Shown here: in pieces, positions 23,171 to 35,300 of the stretch | Numbering within the stretch: the stretch's first letter is position 1 | Layout of the letters: every line of letters starts with the position of its first letter | Assembly: GCA_032158295.1 (NCBI GenBank) | Contig: CM063251.1 | Location: forward strand, 6,792,253 to 6,856,252 | Reading direction: 5' to 3' | Length of the DNA: 64,000 nucleotides | Origin: Pycnopodia helianthoides | Lineage: Eukaryota; Echinodermata; Asteroidea; Forcipulatida; Asteriidae | Program-made: the position numbers and the translations under genes | Notes under the pieces: model-generated | Databases searched by the model: none | What the model was told of the DNA's origin: nothing | Seen by the model: only the letters and a program-made list of their open reading frames with translations

Positions 23171-23939
23171 GCATGGTAGGTGCCTGTCTACGCATACTAC
23201 ACCATGGATTGTCCGGGGGCGTAGTTATACGTCAAACGGTCAACTGACTGCAACCAAAAGAGGATGTTCCGCAATTGTTCTGGGCGTTCTTTTTTGTGTG
23301 AACTATGGACCAGCTTTTACTCATTCAGCTAAAATGTGTAAAATTTGAAGTCCTTGAATAATCATCCCAAGATGGTTATGTTTTTTGGCCAGAATTTTGT
23401 AAGATTTCATTCCTATTTTTAATTAAATACTTTAGGTAAGCATCGTCAACAATTTGGAACCAGCTCTCGGGCAGGGAGGATAAGCTCAATGCTTATTTTG
23501 GATAAAACTGTTGCAAGTATAATCACAGCTTGCTCGTGACTTTACTGTAGCCCAATATGTGCGTTGGTTATGGATTTTTTGTTAAATCTCAAGTTAAACT
23601 GGCTTTATTTGGTGAATAACAGTCCATGAAAGTCTTATTTCCGTTTTCATTGTAGAATGTGACCTAATGATTATTAAAACAGATCTACGGTGTCATGTTA
23701 CATCAGTCTCCTACACATTGTGTCTGTTGAATTTATTTACTTGATAGATATTTCCCGATAAGCGCCATCTTGGCTTTGAGCTGCGTCAAGCGCTCAAATT
23801 TGTCTACGCAGTGAAGTGGTTCGCTGACCAATCAAATCATGCAAGGAATTTGAAAAAACTCCTGCATGCTGCGCACGGCATTTACGCATAACGCACAGTT
23901 GTGCTTTAAAAAACTGATTGATTTGCCCATAGAGATTGT

Positions 23940-24215
23940 GGACTTTACACTTTGTTAAGTGGGAAGTAACTACCTAAAAACGCAAGGCTTATGTATTGCG
24001 ATTATTGTATGATCAGAAACACAATGCATATATATGGTGTGATGTTGCTGCGGTTTTGTTTTGGGGAATTTTCAGGAACTTTACACTTCGTCAAATGGGA
24101 ACTACCTATACTAAAAACGCAAGGCTTATGTATTGCGATTATTGTATGATCAGAAACACAATGCATATATGTTGTGATGTTGCTGTGGTTTTGTTTTGGG
24201 AAAACTTCAGGAATC
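23940..24215 (+). repeat. 136-bp tandem duplication
   Basis: Two copies of a unit containing AACGCAAGGCTTATGTATTG, GTATGATCAGAAACACAATG and GGTTTTGTTTTGGG; a partial third start (ACAAGGCTTATGTG) follows. Between PSMA2 and the collagen 3' end. Confidence 0.85.
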
Positions 24216-24402
24216 AAAGCTACAAGGCTTATGTGTTGTTAATTTTTGTTTAAACAAAACCAGAAATACAACACTAATGCATTGTGAATCACTTTGATAT
24301 GAAATACAAGACCTATGAGGCAAAAATATGAGGCTTTTTTCATTATGATTAAGAAAGCAAGCACAAAGTACAAACAAGACATCAAATTTTGATAATAAAA
24401 GC

Positions 24403-24408
24403 TTTATT
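24403..24408 (-). promoter_or_regulatory. Candidate collagen poly(A) signal
   Basis: Minus-strand AATAAA about 1.46 kb past the collagen stop, followed by GT-rich sequence (TGTCTTGTTTGTACTTTGTG). A plus-strand AATAAA sits only 4 bp away at 24394-24399, so one small site could serve both convergent genes. A nearer minus-strand AATAAA lies at 25226-25231 and is the alternative for collagen. Neither use is proven. Confidence 0.35.
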
Positions 24409-24893
24409 GGGCGCTCAGTAAAACACAATTAGCCTGAAACAGGCTTGGGACATGCACTATCAATCACTGTAGATTCTGTATGACCAGACACCCTCATTCA
24501 ACCCCTGATACATGTTGCCGTAATCAGTGTTAAATACTTTGGTTGTCTTTGCAATATGACACATGATATGAGGACGGCAAGGGGGTTTGTTGAACTCATA
24601 GCTATCAAGCTCACAATTGGTGCTCGATATGGGGCAGAGGGTACCCCCTCCCCACCTATTGTATCTTCATTGTGTGCTTGGAATTTCAGGAATTCTTTGG
24701 AGGTTTTTTTGGGGGGTAGTTCTATACAAGAGGAAAATAGTGTGTTATAGTATGGGAACATTGGGGGGCGGGGGACACCCTCTACCCCATATTAGGCAGG
24801 CTATACAAGCTCAGGGTCAAGGATTGCAGCCGGTGAACATTGTATAGATCCACAAGGGGGATATCTTGTGCAAGATGTTACATCTTCAACACC

Positions 24894-25088
24894 AGGGCCC
24901 AATTTCATAGAGCTGCTTAAGCACAAAAAGTAGCTAAGCACAACACAATTATGCTCACTAGAGTAAGGTTACCAGCCTAAATACCACGTCACGTGTACAA
25001 TTTGTGTCTGGTATCCTGCTCATGTCCGCTTAACAGACACTTGTTAAGCAATATATTCTGCTTAAGCAGCTCTATGAAATTGAGCCCT
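24894..25088 (+). mobile_element. Palindromic GGGCCC MITE (family F), full copy
   Basis: 195 bp. Starts AGGGCCCAATTTCATAGAG and ends CTCTATGAAATTGAGCCCT, with further inverted halves (CTGCTTAAGCA). If the collagen mRNA extends to 24403 this element lies in its 3' UTR. Confidence 0.85.
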
Positions 25089-25871
25089 GGTTCTGGTATG
25101 GAGAGAAGTTACACTGTATTCTAACACCATTTAATTTACACCTGTCCAATCACAATTAAGGTTTGTTTATATCTGCGATTGCCTTTTGACTCGATTTAAC
25201 GTCACAGTTAGTAGTTTGTGACGTCTTTATTATTCATTACCAGCAGTTTGGGGGAGTTTTGAGAGAGAGTTATCGAACCAAATGTGGCATTGTTGACGTC
25301 TTGCGCTCTCAACATAATTCTTTCATACTGTTACCAACCCATTGTTTTTTTCACAGGTGGAGACCCATTTACAATTTCTAACATTGGGGGAAAACAGAAG
25401 CTTTGAGAGAAAAGGAAACAAGATGGCAACTTAACTTCATTAAGCAACGTAGGAGTTTGATCGTGTAGAATAGATGAATTATCAAACAAAATCTTTCAGT
25501 GGCAAGCGACGTGAACAACAATAAAATAAACTCACATGTATTTCCAGGTTTTGGTCAACCAAGAGGCAAGCAGTGGCGTTTAAAAAATTTCTGCCATATA
25601 AGCAGGTTCTAGCATCTACTGTCCTGTCAATTACTTGTACAGGGCTTTAATTTCAGTACTTTTAATGCTTCAATTAAAAAATAAAACCACCATTTGACTA
25701 ATCACAGAAAGAAGAGTTCGTGAGAATCAAGTCCTAATTTTTTCTCTTCCCTTTCCAAGGAAATGCTGGAACCTAAGTTCCGAACTAAGATAAATTTTTC
25801 TGGAATGACAGGGTTGAAGTAAAAGTGGGTTTAAAAACTCTTCTGTGCTGTGACGTCTTATGGATGAGTCT

Positions 25872-28800
25872 CTATGAGAAGCAGACTGGACCGATAGTCA
25901 TTCCGAATTGTTGGTTGCTTTCTCCGATGTCTGACATAGCAACATCAACGAGGGGTAGACGTTCGGTCTTCTTGGTTGTGTAGACAACGGTGGTCTTTCT
26001 CCAGACGTCATCGTGCTCCTGGATTTAAATAGTCCGACAAAAAGGTAAAGAAGTGACGTGTCGACTTAATAAAACCCTGTTTTACGATGTGGTTCTGCTC
26101 TACACCGAAGTATAGGTACTGTATGCGCGGTGCTTTTCCCAAGTCCTGTGGGTTTAAGAACCCGCTGGTACCTTGGGTGGGATGCGAACCAAGGGTCATC
26201 TACAGTCTTCATGTCTTAATTGATAAACACCAAGTAATTAGCTAATTCTTTGGGCTATAAAAAGCATTTGTTATGAAATGAATATTTAATATCCCTCAAA
26301 ATTGTGTGGTTTGGTGTAATTTTATGATGGAACACTGCCCGGTATTTAGTAGAACCAAAATGGTTGTGTTTCCGAATGGAGGCGAATTTTATAATTTTGT
26401 AAACACTACTCTCTAACTACAACACACAGTGGGTGTTTTAGTGCAGGAACAACTCTTACAGAGGATAAGGAGTCATTCCAAACAGCAACATTTTGAGAGA
26501 TTGGAAAGCAATGTGCCCTTTTAAACGAAACTAAATGTAATTGAAGTTTCATTTCGACGACAAATTCCCGCCGGCAAGTGCAAACTCATGTTATCTTTGT
26601 GGTGGCAAGGTTAGATTAAGCCAATTCCTATTTTATGCTCCAAAGTCACTTTTTTACAATTATTTTTATAATTTAGATGCAAAAATCAATATTGAAACCA
26701 TCTTTTGATGACGTGTGTTCTTGGATCTATATACTGCCCAATAAAAAAAGCGTACCTGGCATTCGTCCAGTCCCTCCACATCGTACTGTAGATCCTTTTG
26801 GGTGCTCTTGATGTTCATTCTTGCCCCGTGGGGTCCCACCAGGGTAATGGCTCGGCTGGTCCTGTCCTTGCGGTCAAACACGGCGAATGAGTTTCTGCAG
26901 TGGTAGGTGACGTTCTGCTTGGCTTGGGAGTAGATGAGACGCAGGAGGGTCAACTGAACGGGCTTAATGCTGTAGGTGATCTGGAGATAATGGAAACAAT
27001 ACATTCTTAGGGACTGTCCAAAGTTTTAAAAATAATTAGGTCGTACAGATAGTTCTACCTTAGAACCCCTCCCCTCCCCCCCCCCAAAAAAAGAACTTAT
27101 CAACATTTTTCATTCCAGATCGATCAACATTATTTAAATATCAACATTTTACATGCCTTGTAAAGTTGACATGGTCTTCAACCCTCCTCCCCTGTCATAC
27201 TCTTTGTATGACCGTGAAAATGTTGACAACTTCGGATGGCCCCGTAACACGTCTGATCAGGCCTTCAACTTTATGCTTGAAGCGGCCAAACAACTTTCCA
27301 AAAGGCACTTCTATGAGGAAAATTAGAGTTTGCAGTGGAACTCTAGGGTACCGTACAAATTAACACCGACAAAACAAGAGGCATCCATGACAAGTGCTGT
27401 TGGTGCCGTGGATTAGTTCAGCGTCCTATTCAGTCAACTCTCCCTATAAAGAGCCCTGCTATGAACGGTTCTGCTTATAAAGAGTACATTCTGAAGTCCC
27501 GAATCTCATTTCTGAGCTGTGTTTCTTTTGTTTTGCTGTCCTCTTATAACAACCTTCCTGTTATAAAGAGGTAAGTTGGCCAGTCCCAGCAATCTCATTT
27601 CATTTATTCTGGTTGTGAAGCCAAGGACTCTCAGAAAGCGACTAAACTAATCAAGAACCCCCGTGGAGAGAAGAGAATGAAGGAAGTTTAAGTTTTAGAG
27701 AAGTTTCATACATACAATATAACACGGCAGCTAAAAGCTGCACTGGTGGAATTGATTTTTTTTTTTTCTCTTTACCATTGAGCCGTTCTGCATGCTGGAG
27801 AAGTCAATTGGTGTATCGTCACCAAGATAATAAGTTGCCTTGGGAACCTGGAGAAATAAGAACATAAATCTATAATAAGAGAAGCAAGGTCGTAACTGAT
27901 GGTGCATCCAATTAGCTTCCCCATGTCAACCCCAGGTCTGACCCCAGTGCGTTCAATTAGCTTCCCCTGGTGACCCCAGGTCTGACCCCAGTGTGGTCAA
28001 TTATCTTCCCCGGGTCTGACCCCAGGTGTGACCCCAGTGTGGTCAATTAGCTTCCCGGTTCTGACCCCAGGTGTGACCCCAGGTGTGACCCCAGGTGTGA
28101 CCCCAGTGTGGTAAATTAGCTTCCCCAGGTCGACCCCAGGTTTGTTGACTCCCAAAATGGCGCAACCAAGATTAATTGTGATGATGACATCATGTGAATT
28201 GGGTCAATAGACTGGGAAAGTCTTGCACGTATTCAAGCCTTGAAAGCCGTTAAATTGCATGGTTTTGTTGACGATTACTTACTTAATCCTCTTTGTCCCC
28301 AGTGGGACAACAGGCTGCGCAGAGACTCATACAATAAAATAAACATAATCCAACTATACAGCCCTCATCCCTTAGTCATCGACTTGGACACAGTCTACCA
28401 TCGCAAAGGTGAGTTGACAAATTCAGTGAGCTACGCATGTTTTTAAAGGATTCATTTCAAACATAAACTTGCCTCTTGTACTTCTGGGAATACACATGTG
28501 CTGTTAGTCTTCCTGTCACAGTAAGCCACAAACTTGTCGTACGGGGAACCTGTGCTGGGATCCAGAGTGTAATAACCTGACGAAGAAAACAAAACCACAA
28601 GCGTTTACTGCACCCTGCTTTATCTCCAGTAGATCTAATAGTAATACTTAGCATCAGGGATATACAGGAATTTATAACTAATATTCTTATTCTTATTCTT
28701 ATTCTTACTGTCTGTAAAGTTGACCATTGCCCGTAAACTAAAAGTGGCCCTGTACAAAACTTAATTACAAGAAGTGCCCCCGATCCGCAAAGCTAAAGTA

Positions 28801-29320
28801 GTAGTCCAGGCCGATTTCCTACCTCCCGCCCAGGTAGTAGTTAATAAGCAGGACAGTTCTTTTCAGAACTGAGAAGTCTCCCGAATTCCGAAAATCTACT
28901 CCGCGGTAGTAGAATAAATAGCAAGACAAGTTCTCTAAAGAACAAATCTACACAGCAAGTAGATATTTATACACATGGTGTTATAATTACCGCAAACCGA
29001 ATATACATTGATACCTCACCATGCAATGCCTCAAAAACCATGTGCAAAACTTGTCGGATATTTAACCTCAAAAGCATTGTTCTTGATCCAGTCTCATGGT
29101 ATTCAGTGATAAAACTTCAATACATGAGGAGTTTTAAAATCTGAGCTCGTGGACGAGTCTTACCACTGGGGAATATTGGGTAGTCCTTGAAGAGATCCTT
29201 GCAGGAGCGGGCGGGGTAGTCTGCCTCACCGTTGGGATGCATCAACTTCATCATGCGTACACGAAGCTGCTTGATGCGGTTCTCAAAGTCGTCCTCATCG
29301 ATCTCGGCTGCGTCGCCGTA
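25872..29320 (-). CDS. Collagen C-propeptide (COLFI) exons 39-43
   Basis: Seen: exons 29320-29164 (157 nt), 28576-28473 (104), 27847-27776 (72), 26980-26756 (225) and 26018-25872 (147 with stop) join in frame. The first begins [11 protein letters not shown], with a heptad-like stretch ([15 protein letters not shown]) suited to trimer nucleation, then SCKDLF. Next are [15 protein letters not shown] and TCVFPE. The fourth exon has NVTYHCRNS with a conserved-type N-glycosylation site, then LDECQ. The last has the [12 protein letters not shown] block and ends IGPVCFS. Six cysteines are present (SC, YC, TC, HC, EC, VC); relative to the eight of vertebrate chains, the two at the C2 and C3 positions are missing. 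Known: COLFI directs chain selection and trimerisation and is removed by BMP1/tolloid. A cleavage site near the GDA/AEID junction is an inference. The second exon ends at a GC donor. Confidence 0.95.
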
Positions 29321-32300
29321 CTGTGTGATCAGATGAGTAGAGGATTTCAGAGATACATGCTTCGGTTTAGTTCATGAACTGATGTATAAGCGTAAAGAGC
29401 ACTAGAATCTGGTTTTGCCCTACACCAGTGTATGATAGAGTATTGCATACTCATTAATAAATACATAATAATATGCAGGTCTTATATAGCACTTTATCAC
29501 ATCAGAGGGCGTCTCAAAACTGAGTCTTATTATTATTAGAGTGAAGTTTCTGTTCCTCATCTATGATTCTATCCATGGCACATCTCCTACATACAGCCAG
29601 GATTCAATACAACAAAGTGTTCCTACAAGACGACTTCACTCTACAAACACCACGCTCCTCAACATCCCTTGTTCTAAACACACTTGGGAGAAAACGTTCT
29701 TTCCTGGGCCATCTCTTTGCTCTTCCACTGAACCTCAGACACTCTCTCCAGCTTCAAAACTAACTTGAAAACACACTTGTTCAACCCTCGTTCTAAACAC
29801 ACTTGGGGAGATCATTCTTTGCTGGACCATCTCTTTGGAATGCTCTTCCACTGAACCTCAGACACTCTCTCCAGCTTCAAAACTAACTTGAAAACACACT
29901 TGTTCAACCCTCGTTCTAAACACACTTGGGGGAAATCATTCTTTGCTGGGCCATCTCTTTGGAATGCTCTTCCACTGAACCTCAGACACTCCCTCCAGCT
30001 TCAAAACTAACTTGAAAACTATAACTTGAAAACACATTTGTTCATCCCTCGTTCTTAACACACTTGGGAGAGATCATTCTTTGCTGGACCATCTCTTTGG
30101 AATGCTCTTCCACTGAACCTCAGACACTCTCTCCAGCTTCAAAACTAACTTGAAAACACACCTGTTCAGCCTAGGCTTGAAGTACCATCATAAACAGAGT
30201 TCTTTTTTCTTTGTACCAGGAGTGTCTCTCTGACAGGCATGGCACACTACAAATGTCCATTATTATTATTTGATGTAAGGCCAGTTCAAGTTCTAGATTT
30301 GGTTACATAAAACAAGTGCTTTAAAGGTCATAACCCCCCCCCCCCCGAAATAAAATAAAATAAATAATTATAAATAAAATTTGTTCATGCACTCACTCCG
30401 TAAGAGTATGGGTTGGGTCCCTTGTTTCCACTAACTGCAGATGGGCCAGAATACTGTGAAGAAACAACAACAAGTTAACGCTAATACAAGTGTACATCGT
30501 TGGCTTTTTGGAAGGGTCCATCCGATTCCATCCTCTAGTTTTCCCACAAACACACTATACCCCCTCCCTCAGATGACGCCAACTATTTTACCGCTGGCCA
30601 TGCTGGATTACTAACAGGCGCCATGTAACACACACAAAGTACACACATCAAAATGCAACGCTGGATGGATTTCATTTTCACTACCTTATGGAGACCGAGA
30701 ACAAAGCAGAAAAAGGATAACAAAGGGTCTCCATAGGGAAATTCTAAAGACTGGGTTGCTCCACAAGGAATTTTGTGTACAAAGTCTATGGGAGGTTCTT
30801 AACTACAGGAACAAAGGAAAGAACAAAAGATGTCTCCACAGGGATGCAAAAAATAGAATGTGTGCACAAAGCGTACTTATCCTACATGTGACATCAGTAA
30901 AAAGTAAAAAGGTTCCATAACTAGCCAGACCTCCACTTTCTGCTGTAGAACTAGCCAGACCTCCACTTTCTGCTGTAGAAATGTGACCTCAGTCAAAAAG
31001 GTTCCATAACTAGCCAGTGAAAACTTCATCACACTAAGTTGTGTTTAAGCATTTTTAAAAAATGAAAATCAGTTCACAGTTTTGTTCAGGCATACAAGTG
31101 TATTTTGGTTGGTACAATCGAAATAAGCCGCTCCTGTGTTTTCTTTTGGGAGGGGGGGTCTTAAAACGCCCTTTTTCAACTTTGATTGTAATTTAGGAAG
31201 TTTACATTTGTTTTTTAAGTGGACTCCTCAGTACGAGTTTGGGGAGTTCCCCCTGATCTATTTCATTGGAGTGGATTATTTATGATTATTTAGAATGCGC
31301 ATAATTATTTAAGTATCAACTTACTCCTCCTTGTGAGTAGCTGAGAGCTCCCTGTGTAGAAAATAACAAAATGAAAGACAGAACATATCAGTAACAAGCA
31401 GAATGAATAAAAGGACAAATCAAAGCAATAGTTTAAAGGCACTGGACACTACTGGTAATTACTCAAAATAATTGTTAGCATAAAAACTGACTTGGTAACG
31501 AGCAATGGAGAGCTGTTGATAGTATAAAACATTGTGAGAAACGGCTCCCTCTGAAGTAACGTAGTTTTTGAGAAAGAAGTAATTTATTTGAATTGATTTT
31601 GAGACCTCGCGCGTGAGGTCTCGAAATCAAGCATCTGTGAAAGCACACAACTTCGTGTGACAAGGGTGCTTTTTCTTCCATTATTATCTCGCAACTTCGA
31701 CGACCAATTGAGTTCAAATTTTCACAGGTTTGTTATTTTGTGCATATGTTGAGATACACCAAGTGAGAAGACTGGTCTTTGACAATTACCAAAGGTGTCC
31801 AGTGTCTTTAATCTTCTTGTAACCCTGCCTGCAATTTTCTCAAAACCCTTGCCCCCCAAAAAAAATATAAAAAAAAACCAAAAACAGGATCAAAGAAAAA
31901 TCCTGGTATCCTCATAACCAGTCAAAGAATCTCCTAAAATTTAATAGACAATTGGTTAAAAATTGAGTTCTGTTTCCGCAATTAAAACATCTTTCGTGCA
32001 CACTTTGTCAACTAATGGAGACTGATATCAAGTCATAAACCACAAGAAAAACTGACTGGGTGAATTTTAACAAATTTGGGGTTGAACATAGAAAAATTGA
32101 CAATTGACTATAGTGGGTTTTGAACCTGTGACCTCCAGCACGTTCCTGGAGGTCGCAGTTTCAAATCCAGCTCTAGTAGTTTTTTCTGTGTTCACCCCAA
32201 AACAACTGTTTTGAAAATGCTTATTTATGGTTCAGTACAACAACTAATAAAATCACTAGTATCTATGGATGTCTTGCACTTGGAAATCGGTTTCTCTTGG

Positions 32301-35300
32301 GAAAAGTACCACAAATATTTATCTGCCTTTGTTTGCCCCTCCCCCCCTCATGAAAATGTCTAATTACACCACTTATTTAGTACAACAATCAATCAATTTT
32401 GACTTAACATCCAGAAATACCATGGAAAAATAATTGATTTGTTTTCTATGAGCCACAAGAAGTGATTTGCTGAAAAGTTGAATCTGTTCTGATGCTACGA
32501 TGAAGTGTGATCTCTACTTACAGGGGCTCCAGCGGGGCCAGGAGGTCCTGGGGGTCCAGAGGGTCCAGAGCGTCCATCAGATCCACGGGATCCCTGTTCA
32601 TGGAAGAGAAGATAACAAAATTTCAAATTCTTATTCGACAACTCCATAAAAATGACCACATCATAGAAATATTCTGCACTGGTTAAGAAGAACGTTTCAT
32701 CTAGGATCAAAATGAAGGTTTATTTTAGAAGGATTTGTACTTACACCTTGTCCTGACATACCACGAGGTCCCTGTTGTCCACTCTTTCCATTTCTGCCGC
32801 TTGGCCCGTCAAGACCCTATCATCAAAATAAAATAACATTTGAAAAAAATTGAAATAACTAAGAAACTACTCAAATGAATACATGAATAAATAACTAAGC
32901 ATCTGCCCAGTTCTTTTCAAAGTTGTTGGTGTTTTTTTGTTAGTTCTTTTAAATTGATCTGTATGGATTTTAATGTTGGCTTTTCTATCCACAATGTGTC
33001 CCTTTGATTACCTTTATTTTTGTTAAGTCTCTTTCTTTTTGGTTAAAGGAACATTACAGAATTGGTAAGAAAAGTATACTTTTTTATCACAGATTTACAT
33101 AAAACTTACACGGTCTAATGATGATGATAGTAGAAAACATCCCTTGAAATATTTCTGTCTGAAATGCCATATTTGATGAGAAATGAATAAACTTATTTTG
33201 CGATTGGAGTTTATCGCTCAGTGAGCGTTTTATTCATTTGTTGAATCTAAATGATTTCATGCAAATGTGTAATCGGTTTTTCACTATTTTCTCGTGACCC
33301 AGTTGGCCGATCGATCTCAAACTTCTACAGGTTTGTCAGTTTATGTATGTGGTGGAATACATAAAGTGCTTACACTGCCAGCAACTGTTTTGTTAGCAAA
33401 AACCAATTCTGTAATGTTCCTTTAAGTGCTGGTTGTTTGTTTGTTGTCTTGATTGTTTGTAATACTTGCTCATTACCTATTGTGTGTTTAAACTGTTTAA
33501 CCTTTTAGCTACTTTTAAGAAATGTTTATATTTTACATGTTCTAGTGCAATTCAACCCTATCGGTTGTCATACTGTTCATTCCTTTTTAATGTTTTTACG
33601 AAATAAACCAATAAATATAATATAATATATACAATACTGAAAGAGATTCAAGTTTCTACCCTTACGTTAAAATGGTGTAAAATGCCATTTTATTTGGTAC
33701 TCCTTGTTGGGAGTGAAAATTTGAAACACGACGTCATCGGACATTAACAACAAATGGGTCTGTACATTCCAAAGAACAACTTTTGCACCGGTCAAAAGGT
33801 CCAATCCAATGCCCTTATGATTGAATATCATCAAAATTCAGGAATGAACTGAAAATTCTCCGTACAAAAAATGTACAGAGCATATATATTTGAAAAGTGA
33901 CATCATCGATTGTTTTTGGATTTTGACAAAAAAAATTGCACTTGAAGAGTATCAAACACAGTGGCATTTCATACCATTTTAATGTGAGGTTAGAGACTTG
34001 TAATTTAGTTTATCCATTTTCATAATGACTCTATCAATAGACCATTCCATTGTTGATAAACAAAGTGCGCGGGTTGGCATGGCCGGCCGAATGTAAGCAA
34101 GACAATCAATCGTGTTAAAAAAAAATGGTGACCAAGTTCAACATTTTCTGTAAAGATTCATGAGCTGAATTATCTCCTATGATTGGTTAATTTGTTTCCA
34201 ACAAATTCAACATATTTTAGAATATTTGTGTAACATTGCTGCAAACTATGGCTATCTGTTTTTTACTTGCATTTATGGCGTTCTATATTTTTCAAACCTC
34301 GGTTGCCAAAAACTCGGGCTGTGACGTTGCAATAGAAAGGTCTATTGGAAAATGAGTGGATCGCAAAACTGACTTTTACCTCGGAGGCCATCGGAGGCCA
34401 TCTTTAGGCTAATGAAACAAAAGAGGCCAAGCCTGCCTGATTCAACTTGACCCTAGTTTCGTTAGAGCAGGTCAATAATTAGAAGACTAGTTTGATTGGA
34501 AAGTGAACTTACGGCTGGTCCGGCTGGTCCAGGTCTTCCATTGGATCCACGTGCTCCAGATTGGCCCTGAGAGGACAGATAAGAAAAAATAAACACCACG
34601 ATGCCAAAAAGTACGATGCAAGCATGAGTTTAATTTTGTACCATTCAATTTTCCCTTCTGTATTGAAGCTACTTTATCGGCTTAGCGTATTATTCAGTGT
34701 TAAGCGGATATACGTCCTTGCTTCGTTTCCGCTAAGCATGTATCTCTGCATTCACCTTTTTCTACGGCTTTGTTTACTGAAGAAGCAGAGATGTTAAACA
34801 CGCTTTTTAAAAAGTCCAATTCGGAAATGAAAAATAAAAATAAAGTTTCTTAAATTTTGTGAGTCCGGATTCTTTTTTATTTGCTTTCTCTAATAGCCTA
34901 TGCCATTCTTGCACGTATCAAAAACAAGAAAACAAGTCGAACGAATATATTTTTTTGAGAAAGCAAATCTTTTTATATTCTACAAAAACCATGAAAATAA
35001 AAACACCCACAGCAGGTTGCTACAAATACAATTTCAATTATATTTTGGTCGCAACTTGAACTTTCACAAAGGTTACTTTATGGTGTTGTAACCAATACAA
35101 ATGCATTATAAAAAGGGCTGATTGTCAATAAACAGTCCCAAAACTGGGCCGCTTTATTTTAGGTCCGGGACACAGACGGGTTAAACGACAAGAAAATTAA
35201 AAGAGAGATTTAAGTGTTCACAATTCATAAAAGCATTCTCTTCTTGAGATACCCAGGCAGCTTTTTTAAATAAAGGTTTTAACCAAAAAGAGGAAATTGA

